Source: Nitrospira sp. (GTDB lineage: Bacteria > Nitrospirota > Nitrospiria > Nitrospirales > UBA8639). Taken from it: a DNA stretch of 40,249 nt. Positions 25,202-34,000 of the stretch are shown here, one piece after another. The stretch covers positions 1 through 40,249 of the forward strand of contig JAPPLK010000071.1 in assembly GCA_028819435.1 (NCBI GenBank), given 5' to 3'. The stretch's first letter is position 1, and the number at the start of each line of letters is the position of its first letter. The notes beneath the pieces are model-generated. The model was not told where the DNA came from, searched no databases, and saw nothing but the letters and a program-made list of their open reading frames with translations. The position numbers and the translations under genes are program-made.

Positions 25202-26974
25202 CTATTCTAGCTTTGCCGGTGAGTGCCAAGGCGGCCGGTCCACGCGGACGGTTACGATGTCCGTGTCATGGTATTGCTGGTGGCGGACCGAGGATGCGAG
25301 GTGTCGTAGCAGCCGGAGAGACACTTCCTGTTCGATCTCGACGAAATCCCCCGTGGCCCGCGTGCTGAGCAGGGCAAGCCGGTCCTGAATGTTGTCCTCG
25401 CCGGTCGCGGCAATGAACTCGATGTGCGCCCCGCCGTCTTCCTCGTATGCGACCAGCAGCAGGCGCCGTTGTCCGCGTTCGGCTTCGTTCTTATCCTGGA
25501 GCAGCGTCAGTAACCCCTCCTCGCCCACGGCGTCAAGGCGGTCGGCCATTGCCGTGTCCCATCCCATACGTGAGGCGAACGCACGTAGAAACTCGCTGAT
25601 CTGCGGCAGGGCCGACGGGTCGAACGCCACCTCGATCCGGCTGCGCCGGTGTCCCGTCAACTCCACGAACAGGGTCATCAGGATGGCCGTAAGCCCGCCC
25701 GCGGTCATGCCGTTCTCGAGCAGCCCGCCCGCGAACTCCGAGAAATATTCGGGGAAAATCACGCCGTTCTGGAAGCCGACGCCGATCCAGAACGCGACGC
25801 CGCAGACCAGCCCCTTGCGATAATCAATCCCGTCCTGGAAGACCACTCGCATGCCGACGACAAACAGCATGGACAGCAACACGGTAAGATAGGCCGAGGC
25901 CACCGGACCCGGGATCGCCAGGATCACGGCAAGGCCCTTCGGGAAAAACGCCAGTGCGAGGAACAGGACCCCCACGGCCACCCCCACGCGACGGGCACCG
26001 ACGCCGGTGAGTTCGGCCACGGCCACGCTCGTGGAATAGGTCGTATTCGGCACGGTTCCCGCCAGACCGGACAGCAGGTTCCCCAAGCCGTCCGCGGCCA
26101 CGGCGCCCTGCACCGCCCGAAAATCCACGGCCCGGGGACGCCGCCAAGCTATGCGCTGAATGGCGACGGCATCGCCGACGGTTTCAATGGCGCCCACCAG
26201 CGTCACGAACACGAACGCCGGCAGAAGCCCCCAGAACACCGGCCCGAAGTTCAGGTCAAAGCCCGGCCATACGCCGTCCAGGAGTCCGATCCATGACGCC
26301 TCGGCCACGCGGTCCACGTCGTACAGGCCGAAAAACGCGGCTACTACCGAACCCACGGCCACGCCGATGACCGGCGCCCAGAGACGCAACGTGCCGGTCG
26401 CCTTCAATGCGATCACCACAATGACGAGGATCGTGGTGAGGGCGCTGACCGGCGCGGCCGGTGCAGGGACGCCGTCCGGCACATGCGCCAGCATGTCGAA
26501 GATAATCGGCATCACCGTGACCGCCACCAGCATGATGACCGTGCCGGCGACGGCTGGCGTCAGAATACGTCTGAGCAGCGACAGCCACGTGGAAAAGATG
26601 AACTGGAAGAGCGAGGAGATGACAACAAGGGTGGCCAGCATCGCCGGCCCGCCCTCGGCAAGCGCCGCGACGCAGACCGCGATGAAAGCCCCGGAGGTAC
26701 CCATCAGCAGGACGTACCCCGCGCCGAACCGGCCGAACCGGATTGCCTGGACCAGCGTGGTCACGCCGCTGACCAGGATCGCGGCAAACACGGCCCATGA
26801 CAGAAAATCTTCGCTCCCACCGCCAGCCCGGATGACGACCGCCGGGGTCAGGACAATCCCCGCGATGCAGAGCACCACCAATTGCAGCCCAAGCCCGAAG
26901 GCGAGCGGCATCGGCGGCGTTTCATCAGGCTGGTAGCGAACGCCCTTGCGCAGTCCGGGTTCGTTTGCTGTCAT
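25202..26974 (-). CDS. NCS2 (xanthine/uracil permease-like) transporter with C-terminal HATPase-like domain
   Basis: 590 aa. About 430 residues of multi-spanning permease are followed by about 140 soluble residues. The permease part has family landmarks (LMGTSGAFIAVCVAAL; a TM8-like LVGAIETVGDAVAIQRI; NTTYSTSVAVAELTGVGARR). Substrate residues are not assignable by eye, so purine versus uracil is open. The soluble tail (ADRLDAVGEEGLLTLL, then VAYEEDGGAHIEFIA) resembles an anti-sigma or kinase-type HATPase, without a clear DxGxG box. GC-rich, like the backbone. Confidence 0.85.
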   Translation of the reverse strand: MTANEPGLRKGVRYQPDETPPMPLAFGLGLQLVVLCIAGIVLTPAVVIRAGGGSEDFLSWAVFAAILVSGVTTLVQAIRFGRFGAGYVLLMGTSGAFIAVCVAALAEGGPAMLATLVVISSLFQFIFSTWLSLLRRILTPAVAGTVIMLVAVTVMPIIFDMLAHVPDGVPAPAAPVSALTTILVIVVIALKATGTLRLWAPVIGVAVGSVVAAFFGLYDVDRVAEASWIGLLDGVWPGFDLNFGPVFWGLLPAFVFVTLVGAIETVGDAVAIQRIAWRRPRAVDFRAVQGAVAADGLGNLLSGLAGTVPNTTYSTSVAVAELTGVGARRVGVAVGVLFLALAFFPKGLAVILAIPGPVASAYLTVLLSMLFVVGMRVVFQDGIDYRKGLVCGVAFWIGVGFQNGVIFPEYFSEFAGGLLENGMTAGGLTAILMTLFVELTGHRRSRIEVAFDPSALPQISEFLRAFASRMGWDTAMADRLDAVGEEGLLTLLQDKNEAERGQRRLLLVAYEEDGGAHIEFIAATGEDNIQDRLALLSTRATGDFVEIEQEVSLRLLRHLASSVRHQQYHDTDIVTVRVDRPPWHSPAKLE

Positions 26975-27050
26975 CGCATTTCTCCCTCTCCCTGTGGGAA
27001 AGGGCCGGGGTGAGGGGGCATTGCCAACAAATGAGTGAACACATGCATAT

Positions 27051-27503
27051 CTAATTCAGTGTTGCTTGTGTTACCGGCCTGATGCCAAAAAATCGCTCAA
27101 TAAACAGTTCTCGTTTAGCCAGTTGCTCTGTTGAGTAACGGCCATTTCGAGGAGTCAAAAGAAGATAGTCTTTTAGGACCAAGTGAGCGCGCGCGGCTTT
27201 GTGAGATCTGAGATATTCAACAATTTGTCCCAAAATGTCGAGAGCCTGTCGGTTGGATACTTGGTAGGTGAAGCTGGGAGTGTGTGTTGATTTGACGGTC
27301 CTTTTGTTTGTGATTTTCCCAACTCCAGTTACTGCTTGAACGTATTGAAGAATGCCCATCTCTGTGTTACTCACTGTCACGACCAGCGCGCGGTATTTAT
27401 TTCGATTTATTCTGGAAAGAGTGATGGTGCCTTCCCCATCGATCAATCCTGCGAGATAAGCTGCATCGGTGAGTGCCAGCTTTTTTGTTTTCCGGTAATT
27501 CAT
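27051..27503 (-). CDS. Stand-alone LAGLIDADG homing endonuclease-like protein
   Basis: 150 aa with a single dodecapeptide motif, YLAGLIDGEGTI (about 16-27), so it would act as a homodimer. The mid-region (VVTVSNTEMGILQYVQAVTG) and the later basic helix region match the compact single-motif family. AAGGAGAAGTTC precedes the ATG. It lies on the same strand as ssrA, 76 nt beyond its 3' end and past a terminator hairpin, and outside the intron in ssrA. Whether it cuts the intronless T-loop site is unproven. Other roles (recombination accessory, decayed homing enzyme) remain possible. Confidence 0.85.
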   Translation of the reverse strand: MNYRKTKKLALTDAAYLAGLIDGEGTITLSRINRNKYRALVVTVSNTEMGILQYVQAVTGVGKITNKRTVKSTHTPSFTYQVSNRQALDILGQIVEYLRSHKAARAHLVLKDYLLLTPRNGRYSTEQLAKRELFIERFFGIRPVTQATLN

Positions 27504-27540
27504 GAACTTCTCCTTGGGATTGTGCCGGCAGAGCTTTCAA

Positions 27541-27579
27541 CAAAAAGGGCCTCCGGATTTCAGAATCCAGAGGCCCTTA
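27541..27579 (-). terminator. Rho-independent terminator of ssrA
   Basis: Directly after the CCA end, the minus strand forms a 15-bp stem (AAGGGCCTCTGGATT paired with AATCCGGAGGCCCTT, one G-U) with a CTGA loop and a following T-run. It lies between ssrA and the LAGLIDADG gene. Confidence 0.85.
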
Positions 27580-28188
27580 TGGTGGAGGTGAGGGGACGGA
27601 TGTTCCATGCTTTTCAGCGTGGTCCGGACTATGCCTTCATCCACGTGGGACGCGGGGCGTATTAGCATCTGCGGATGCTCCGAGTGCCCGCTCATCTCTC
27701 GACCAGCGGGTCTCTGAGTCTCTACAGGGCCGGACGAGTTGGCCTCCTCCGACCCCTCGGCGTTGCCATGGCCCATCGTTGAATGGGTGTTAGGGTTCAC
27801 CGAATGAGCCCCGTTCTTCACCCGGGGATTGCTCCCCGGGGCGACCATTTTTAATCGAACCCCTGTCCGAAGATATTCAGCACAACGGTCCTACGTGCGT
27901 AGTCAATGTTTTAAGATTCGCAACCGTCCACGCCCACTGACCGGCTTAGAACGTTCGCTAGCCCAGAAAAATCTCATCCGCCGTTGCTGAGCACCAACAT
28001 TGGACCAGCCTGCTGAAGTAGCGCCTCATCCATGCCCGCAGACAAAGAATGGGGAGACGTCGCAGTCAATTAAGCTGCGAGAGCCAATTCTTCGTTGGCA
28101 ATTATAAGGTTCCCGAAGGTTTAACGAGACTCCGAGAGCTCGACACGCACCGTTGACCTCCTGATCCCCGTCGAAGCCAGTCACCCCC
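27580..28188 (-). ncRNA. ssrA: tmRNA gene interrupted by a group I intron
   Basis: Minus strand. The 5' end GGGGGTGACTGGCTTCGACG and the 3' end CACCTCCACCA pair as a 7-bp acceptor with the G3-U identity pair. The encoded tag is ANEELALAA then TAA (28070-28099), matching canonical tmRNA tags. A T-arm begins GGACAGGGGTTCGAT, then is broken and resumes TCCCCTCACC. Exons are 27854-28188 (335 nt) and 27580-27596 (17 nt), so the spliced RNA would be about 352 nt, normal for tmRNA. tmRNA rescues stalled ribosomes with SmpB. CCA is encoded. Confidence 0.95.
27597..27853 (-). ncRNA. Group I intron in the tmRNA T-loop (no internal ORF)
   Basis: About 257 nt between the two ssrA exons. The 5' exon ends CGAT; intron GTCG about 8 nt in pairs with it as P1 and gives the required U-G at the splice site. 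A perfect P2-like hairpin follows (CCCGGGGA-GCAA-TCCCCGGG). Near the 3' part are CATAGTCC (P7-like) and a CCCGCT/AGCGGG P8-like stem. The last intron base is G, just before TCCCCT. Group I introns at this T-loop position are documented in other tmRNA genes. Splicing is predicted, not shown. Confidence 0.88.
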
Positions 28189-28355
28189 TTTGTGTAGAGT
28201 TGGTATATTCTCTCTCTGTGTTTCTTACTATAGCCGAACTGTGGTTCGATTGCTAGGCGAAGAGCGTGGTGAAAAAGCGGAAAAGCCCTCGTGATGTATA
28301 GGAAAATGGGGAAAAATTAAGGTATCAGGATTTGGAGTCCTAAGTATCTTGACAA

Positions 28356-28985
28356 TCAGCGACGAATTGACGCTAATTGTTGTCTCAGTAATTCTCCAAT
28401 GAATTGACCTAAGGACGTTAAGCTTGCATTATAGGCGCGTTCAGTATGAATTGCTGCTTCATCAACGCTTTCAAGTAGAGTTATATATTCGTCACGATTG
28501 CTGTGAATTAACTCAGGGAGAATAGGTCTACCGTGCAACCACACCCCCAATTTAGCACAAACAACAAAGTAGCAAAGGGCGCGAGCCGTTCGACCGTTCC
28601 CATTGACGAATGGGTGGATATGATTTAATCGCCAAAGGCAGTAAGCGGATAACATGAGATAATCCGTAGAATCCCAATGACGATTAACGACATTGATAAA
28701 ATCATTCATCAGTTCCGGCACTTGATAGTGTTCTGGAAATTGACGGCTACTCCCGCGAACGCCTATAGAACTAGGCCGATATTCCCCTGCATTGATATGA
28801 AGACAGGCAATGGCATGATAGTTTAATGCCTTGATAATCGCCGTTGAAATCATTGGGCGTTTCACGGCGAGCGCAACGTGGACAATCGCTTCTAAGAAAT
28901 CATATTGCCTGTTTATATTGCTGGCATGTAGTTTTTGATAGGCTGGATGTCCCTCGTTATACCCCACCAAATCAAAGAGAATCAT
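28356..28985 (-). CDS. Fic-domain protein (AMP/nucleotidyl transferase)
   Basis: 209 aa. The Fic active-site motif HPFVNGNGRTAR is intact at residues 124-135, with the catalytic His and the phosphate-binding Gly/Asn/Gly/Arg. Fic enzymes transfer AMP or other nucleotide parts to target proteins. No inhibitory S/T-x-x-x-E-G/N helix is evident in the protein itself, so inhibition might come from the small upstream gene whose stop it overlaps by ATGA (28982-28985). A toxin-antitoxin role is plausible but not proven. Confidence 0.9.
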   Translation of the reverse strand: MILFDLVGYNEGHPAYQKLHASNINRQYDFLEAIVHVALAVKRPMISTAIIKALNYHAIACLHINAGEYRPSSIGVRGSSRQFPEHYQVPELMNDFINVVNRHWDSTDYLMLSAYCLWRLNHIHPFVNGNGRTARALCYFVVCAKLGVWLHGRPILPELIHSNRDEYITLLESVDEAAIHTERAYNASLTSLGQFIGELLRQQLASIRR

Positions 28986-29173
28986 ACTAGCCCTTGTTCA
29001 CGAAGAGATTTCTCTATTTCTTCTTTTGTTCGTCCATCTTTGTGCGCGATCTGACCATATACGAATGAAATACGCTGTTCTGTCCGCTCCTTTTTTGTCA
29101 TGGGCTTGCTAGAGGCTTTCTTGAGCTCTTTCCCAAGTCCTTTATCATTTATTTGCTTACCTCCCGGAAACAT
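28982..29173 (-). CDS. Small protein partnered with Fic (putative antitoxin)
   Basis: 63 aa, upstream of and overlapping fic by 4 nt. It is highly charged, with a basic N-terminal half (KELKKASSKPMTKKERTEQR) and a C-terminal helix (KEEIEKSLREQGL). I do not see the canonical inhibitory motif of VbhA-type antitoxins. Translation coupling and size suggest it is the Fic regulator. AGGAGGGGG lies upstream of its ATG (about 29178-29190). Confidence 0.6.
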   Translation of the reverse strand: MFPGGKQINDKGLGKELKKASSKPMTKKERTEQRISFVYGQIAHKDGRTKEEIEKSLREQGLV

Positions 29174-29509
29174 TTTGGCCCCCTCCTTTTAGGATTAAAA
29201 ATAAAGAATATAGAACAACATCACTTGCGATTCTTCAGATACCCCAACTCGTGGTCCTGCTTTGGTGGTTTACCCAAGATCGGTGCGGCGACGTTCTCAA
29301 GCATACATATATAATAGGGACCGGACCCGGAAAGGTTTTCGCGGTGGAATGTTCTTTCTGGGTTGGCTTACATAGTTTTTCGTTTCGATATTGACATTTT
29401 TGGTAAACCCAAGCATCCCATACCACCGCAATTTTTGTGCTATGAGAGATCCTCAATTTTACAGCAGGTTGACTTTTATGCAAGTGTGTCAAAAAGACAT
29501 GTGTAGAGA

Positions 29510-29817
29510 GCACATAATCTGTCCGGTTTTCATCAGATGTGGAAGGAGGCATCTGATGAGGCGCACCGAATGGCTACAGGAGATACGGATAACCCGGTTT
29601 GAGGAAGCATTTTTCGGGTGGACGGAGAGTCGGCTGACCCAAGAAGAGGCGGCGCGGGTGCTGGGGGTTTGTACGCGGACGTTTCGGCGCTGGAGCGATT
29701 GGTATGAGGAGGAGGGGCTGGAGGGGTTGCGCGACAAGCGGCTGCCCCAGGCTTCGAAGCAGGGGCGCCGGTGGATGAGGTCTTGGCGCAGCATTCACAA
29801 TCGGACAGATTATGTGC
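29510..29817. mobile_element. IS-derived mini-element with 16-bp perfect terminal inverted repeats
   Basis: GCACATAATCTGTCCG (29510-29525) and its exact complement (29802-29817) bound a 308-bp piece with a truncated transposase start inside. No clear target duplication is seen (flanks TAGA versus TACA). It is an internally deleted insertion sequence and could be moved in trans by a full copy elsewhere. The 29174-29509 stretch beside it holds no gene I can support. Confidence 0.7.
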
Positions 29818-29864
29818 TACAGAACCGGATAGTTCTATTTGCTATTAACAAGAAGAATTATTGA
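29556..29864 (+). pseudogene. Truncated, frameshifted ISNCY-type transposase N-terminus
   Basis: ATG with AAGGAGG 9 nt upstream. Residues 1-70 carry the helix-turn-helix of ISNCY-like transposases (LTQEEAARVLGVCTRTFRRW, then EEEGLEGLRDKRL). After about codon 68 the frame is wrong; another frame continues APVDEVLAQHS before homology stops. The DDE catalytic domain is missing, so the protein is inactive. It reads out past the right inverted repeat to a stop at 29864. Confidence 0.75.
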
Positions 29865-30009
29865 CCTATCAGTCAGTTTCCGATAGTGCCGACCGTAATC
29901 TTTTGAAAAAAGTCTTCTATCGTGCTATACTTGTCTCCATCAGTTTCTCGGTCTACATCCTGACCAATCGTGGCGCTCCACTTTCTCCAAGGACCATGCA
30001 TCGAACTCG

Positions 30010-31008
30010 ATGCTGACGGTCTGCTTGATGCCTACTCAATATCCTCAAAATAGCGCTTCACCGAAACAGGGAAAAGCTTATCGGATTTCAGGGCATGAGT
30101 CGTTCCCGTGCCGCTATGCATGGCTACCCAAAGCAGTGCGCGGCCTACAAGAAGATCCGAAATTTTTTGGAGATGAAGAAAGCGCAATGGTCAAGTTGGG
30201 CGTTGGTAAAAACATGGTTCGTTCCATTCGCTTTTGGTCGCAAGTGATGGGCATGGTGCAAATTGAGACGAGAGGGCAAAGCCTTTCGGTCACCGACCAG
30301 GGAAGAATCTTGCTTGCCGAAAAAGGACTCGATCCATTTCTGGAAGACATTCAGACGCTTTGGCTTCTTCACTGGAACCTAGCCACCAACGTAGCGAATC
30401 CACTCTTGGCGTGGGACTTCCTGCTGAACCGCTGGCAGGAACCTGAACTTATGCCAAGTGTTGCCCTTAAAGCACTTCAAAAGGAGGCGGAGAAGCAAGA
30501 GAATCGGCTTTCGATGGTCACGTTGCAACAACACTTTAATACGTTTCTTCACACCTACTATCCGACTCGGGGCCGGAAAGGAGAAGTTCAGGAAGACAAC
30601 CTGGATTGTCCACTCGTCGAACTGGAACTCATCATTAAAATAGGGGAGCGTGAACTTGATCGCCGATCCGGCAAACAGGAGACGATCTACGGTTTCAATC
30701 GTGAAGAAAAACCTGACATCAGTTCTGAACTCTTTGTGTATTGCTTAAATGACTTCTGGCAAAAACGTCACGAGGTAGAATCGACCCTGACGTTGCGGGA
30801 GATTGCCCATGGTCATGGCAGTCCCGGTCAGATATTCAAGCTTCCGGAGGAAAATGTCCGTGCGCGGGTTGAGGATTTGGCACGTCAGACTGATGGATTC
30901 TTGGAATACATGGAATCGGCGAACCTACAACAAGTCCAAAAAATCCGAGACCGGAACAGCATGGATTTACTCAAGAAAATCTATTCGGGTGCGGTGCATG
31001 ATGGTTAG
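30010..31008 (+). CDS. sspB: DUF4007 protein, SspB-like (DNA phosphorothioation)
   Basis: 332 aa; ATG 30028 is an equally possible start, as neither has a clear ribosome site. The DUF4007 signature is strong: SGHESFPCRYAWLPKAV (near 26-42) and VKLGVGKNMVRSIRFW (near 60-75). In Ssp systems SspB is a nicking enzyme for single-strand phosphorothioation at short motifs. It opens an array with a large ATPase and a DndC-like protein, the known SspB-C-D order. The assignment relies on this context plus domain identity. It overlaps the ATPase gene by about 11 nt. Confidence 0.75.
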   Translation: MLTVCLMPTQYPQNSASPKQGKAYRISGHESFPCRYAWLPKAVRGLQEDPKFFGDEESAMVKLGVGKNMVRSIRFWSQVMGMVQIETRGQSLSVTDQGRILLAEKGLDPFLEDIQTLWLLHWNLATNVANPLLAWDFLLNRWQEPELMPSVALKALQKEAEKQENRLSMVTLQQHFNTFLHTYYPTRGRKGEVQEDNLDCPLVELELIIKIGERELDRRSGKQETIYGFNREEKPDISSELFVYCLNDFWQKRHEVESTLTLREIAHGHGSPGQIFKLPEENVRARVEDLARQTDGFLEYMESANLQQVQKIRDRNSMDLLKKIYSGAVHDG

Positions 31009-34000
31009 AAAAAGAATCCGCGATCTTTTCCAAGTCAAAAGCCGCTTCCTTCGTTCTGCGCATCTTGAAAGGGATTTCCACGATCCGACCTGTTTGTCCG
31101 GGTACGTTGCAACGGATTTCGCCCGTTCCTGCTTGGGACACGTGGCGAATGGACTGCACGCAAGTTCCGGGCAACGTGCATGGCGGATGACAGGTGATTA
31201 TGGTAGCGGTAAGTCTAGTTTCGCGTTATTGCTTGCACACTGGTTCGCTGGCCGTGAAAAGACTTTCCCTCCTGAGCTAAGTAAAGTCGTTGGCTATCGT
31301 CAGATCGGTGTGCGGCGAAGGCCAAATTTCGTTCCCATCTTGGTGACCTGCTCGCGGCAGGCTTTGGGAACTTCGATCCTAAACTCGCTACAACAAACCT
31401 TGACTCAGCTTTATGAGCGTAGGACCAAGAGAAGCCTTGTGCGTGAAGTCGAAAGCCTGCTCGATACAGGATTGGATCCCACTGACGATCAGATCTTCCG
31501 ACTCATTCTCGAAGTGAATTCCCGAATCATTGCAGACTCGAAGGGCAATGGGCTGATTTTAATTCTGGATGAACTCGGAAAGTTCTTAGAGTTTGCCGCT
31601 CTGAATCCACAACGGCAGGATATTTTCCTCTTACAACGTCTGGCTGAAGCAGCCTCACGTAGCGGCGATCAACCATTGTTTGTCGTTTGTCTCCTGCATC
31701 AAGGATTCAATGCCTACTCGGACTTGCTTAGCCAGTCGGCCCAACGGGAATGGGAAAAAATCGCAGGGCGGTTTGAAGAAATTGTCTTCAATCAACCTAT
31801 CGATCAAGCCGCCAACGTCATCGCTTCATCTATAAATGTCCAAACAAAGGGAATCCCAAAAACGGAGTTTCTAGAGTTGAAACAAGCCATGAAACAAGTT
31901 GTGGCGCAAGGTTGGTTCGGCTCTAGTTCAACAAAGTCTCTGCTGGTTGTTGCAAACCGGCTTTACCCACTCCACCCGACTGTCTTACCGATTCTCATTC
32001 GCACGTTCCGACGTTTCGGTCAGAACGAGCGTTCGCTCTTCAGCTTCCTGATGTCGAATGAACCGTTTGGCTTGCAAGCCTTTTCAGAGAAGAACCTGCA
32101 GGAAGGAAACCTGTATCGCTTGCATAACTTCTATGATTATGTACGGACAAACTTCGGTCATCGTCTTGCCGTCCAGAGCTACCGCAGCCACTGGAATCTC
32201 ATTGATTCCATAGTCGAAAGTTTCGCCACGGAAGACGAACTCCAAGTTAAAATTCTAAAAACAGTGGGGATCCTCAACCTGATCAACGATGGTGATCTCG
32301 TGCCGACCGAGGAATCGGTCGTGATGGCGTTGGCGCGATTTCACCACACGGAACGAAGACAGGTTCCAAACGCTTTAAAAAAACTCCACAAGGACAGAGG
32401 GGTCATTTACAACCGCGGTCGTGCGCGTGGCCTCTGCCTCTGGCCACACACGTCTGTCGATCTGGAAAAAGCATACGAGGATGCAAGCCGAGTTGTTGAT
32501 GCCCCGCAGCACGTCGGCAACTTTATCAAGGATTCCCTGGAATCCCGGCCTATCGTCGCACGGCGGCATTACATAGAGACGGGTAACCTCCGTCACTTTG
32601 ATGTCCGCTATTGCTCAGTGAACGAATTGTCCGGTCTGTTTGAATGGCACCCAACTGTCGCCGATGGACTCATCATCGTGCCGTTGTGCGAAACGCCAAC
32701 TGAGTGTGAGACAGCATTGGAGTTCGTAAAAGATTCAAAGGTCAAGCAACGCTCGAACTGGCTTGTGGCAGTTCCTTCTCCACTGAATCATCTAGCAAAC
32801 TTGGTTCAAGAGGTTCAACGATGGGAGTGGATTTCTACGAATACACCTGAACTGAACGCAGACAAGTTCGCCCGAGAAGAAGTCTCACGTCAGAAAGCCG
32901 TAGCACGCTTACAGTTGGACAAAAGAATTCAGAGCTACGTTGGGTTCAAACAGTTCACGGGCCGAATGATGCTCGAATGGTTTCACGAAGGGCGTCCGCT
33001 CAAAATGAAAGATGGTCGCGAGCTTTTGTCTAGGCTGTCTCGAATATGCGACGAAGTATACAACTGTGCTCCACGCATTCAAAATGAACTCGTAAATCGG
33101 CGCAATCTGAGTTCGGCAGCGGCAGCGGCGCGAATGCGGTTGATCGAACGGATGTTCACGGAGCCAGGAACCAAGTTCTTAGGCATGATTCCTGAAAAAA
33201 AACCACCGGAGATGAGCATGTATCTCTCGGTGTTCAAAAGTACAGGGTTACACCATGTGCAAGAGGATCGTTGGCGCATTGGCGCACCCAACGACGAGAT
33301 TGATGAGAAATGTAACGTTCTTCCAACGTTGCAACGGATTCGTGAGCTTGTGATGGACAAGGCGGACAGCCGCGTCAATATGGCATTGTTGTTTGCTGAA
33401 TTGAGGAGACCACCCTACGGTGTTCGCGACGGCCTCATTCCGCTCCTCCTGACGGTATTTGCCATCGCCTATGAAAAAGACGTGGCCTTTTACAAAGACG
33501 GCACCTTTCTCCGCGAACTGAATGGCGGAGCGATGCTTTTGCTGACGAAAGCTCCGGAACGGTTTGACATTCAATATTGCAAGATGGAAGGAGTTCGGGC
33601 TGAACTCTTTCAACGGCTCCTGAATGTGTTGGACATCAAAGGGTCGGCACAGCGAGAATTCGAACTTCTCGACGTGGTAAAACAACTATGTGTTTTTGTT
33701 GCTCAACTTCCGACCTATGTATTGAATACGAAGAAACTCTCCGGCAAAACGTTGGCTGTGAGAGACGCCATCCTGAACGCGCGCGAACCTGCAAAGTTGT
33801 TGTTCACAGAATTGCCGAAGGCATGTGGCTTTGAACCAATTCAGGCTGAAACCTTAACCAGTAAACCGGTATCAGTTTTTGTGAAAACATTAAAAGCCGC
33901 CTTGGACGACTTAAAGGTGGCTTTTCCGGAATTGCGGGAACGGTTGCGCCATGAATTTCGTGCCGCGTTTGACTTACCCGGCACTTTTGAACAGTTTCGG

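Noticed and set aside
27597-27853. Intron containing the LAGLIDADG gene
   Set aside because: The 3' exon (TCCCCTCACCTCCACCA) pairs with the tmRNA acceptor at 28182-28188, so the intron ends at 27597 and the endonuclease gene is outside it.
30803-30997. Earlier start for the large ATPase gene
   Set aside because: It would read inside sspB in another frame; the ATG at 30998 gives the usual short overlap and begins just before the conserved region.
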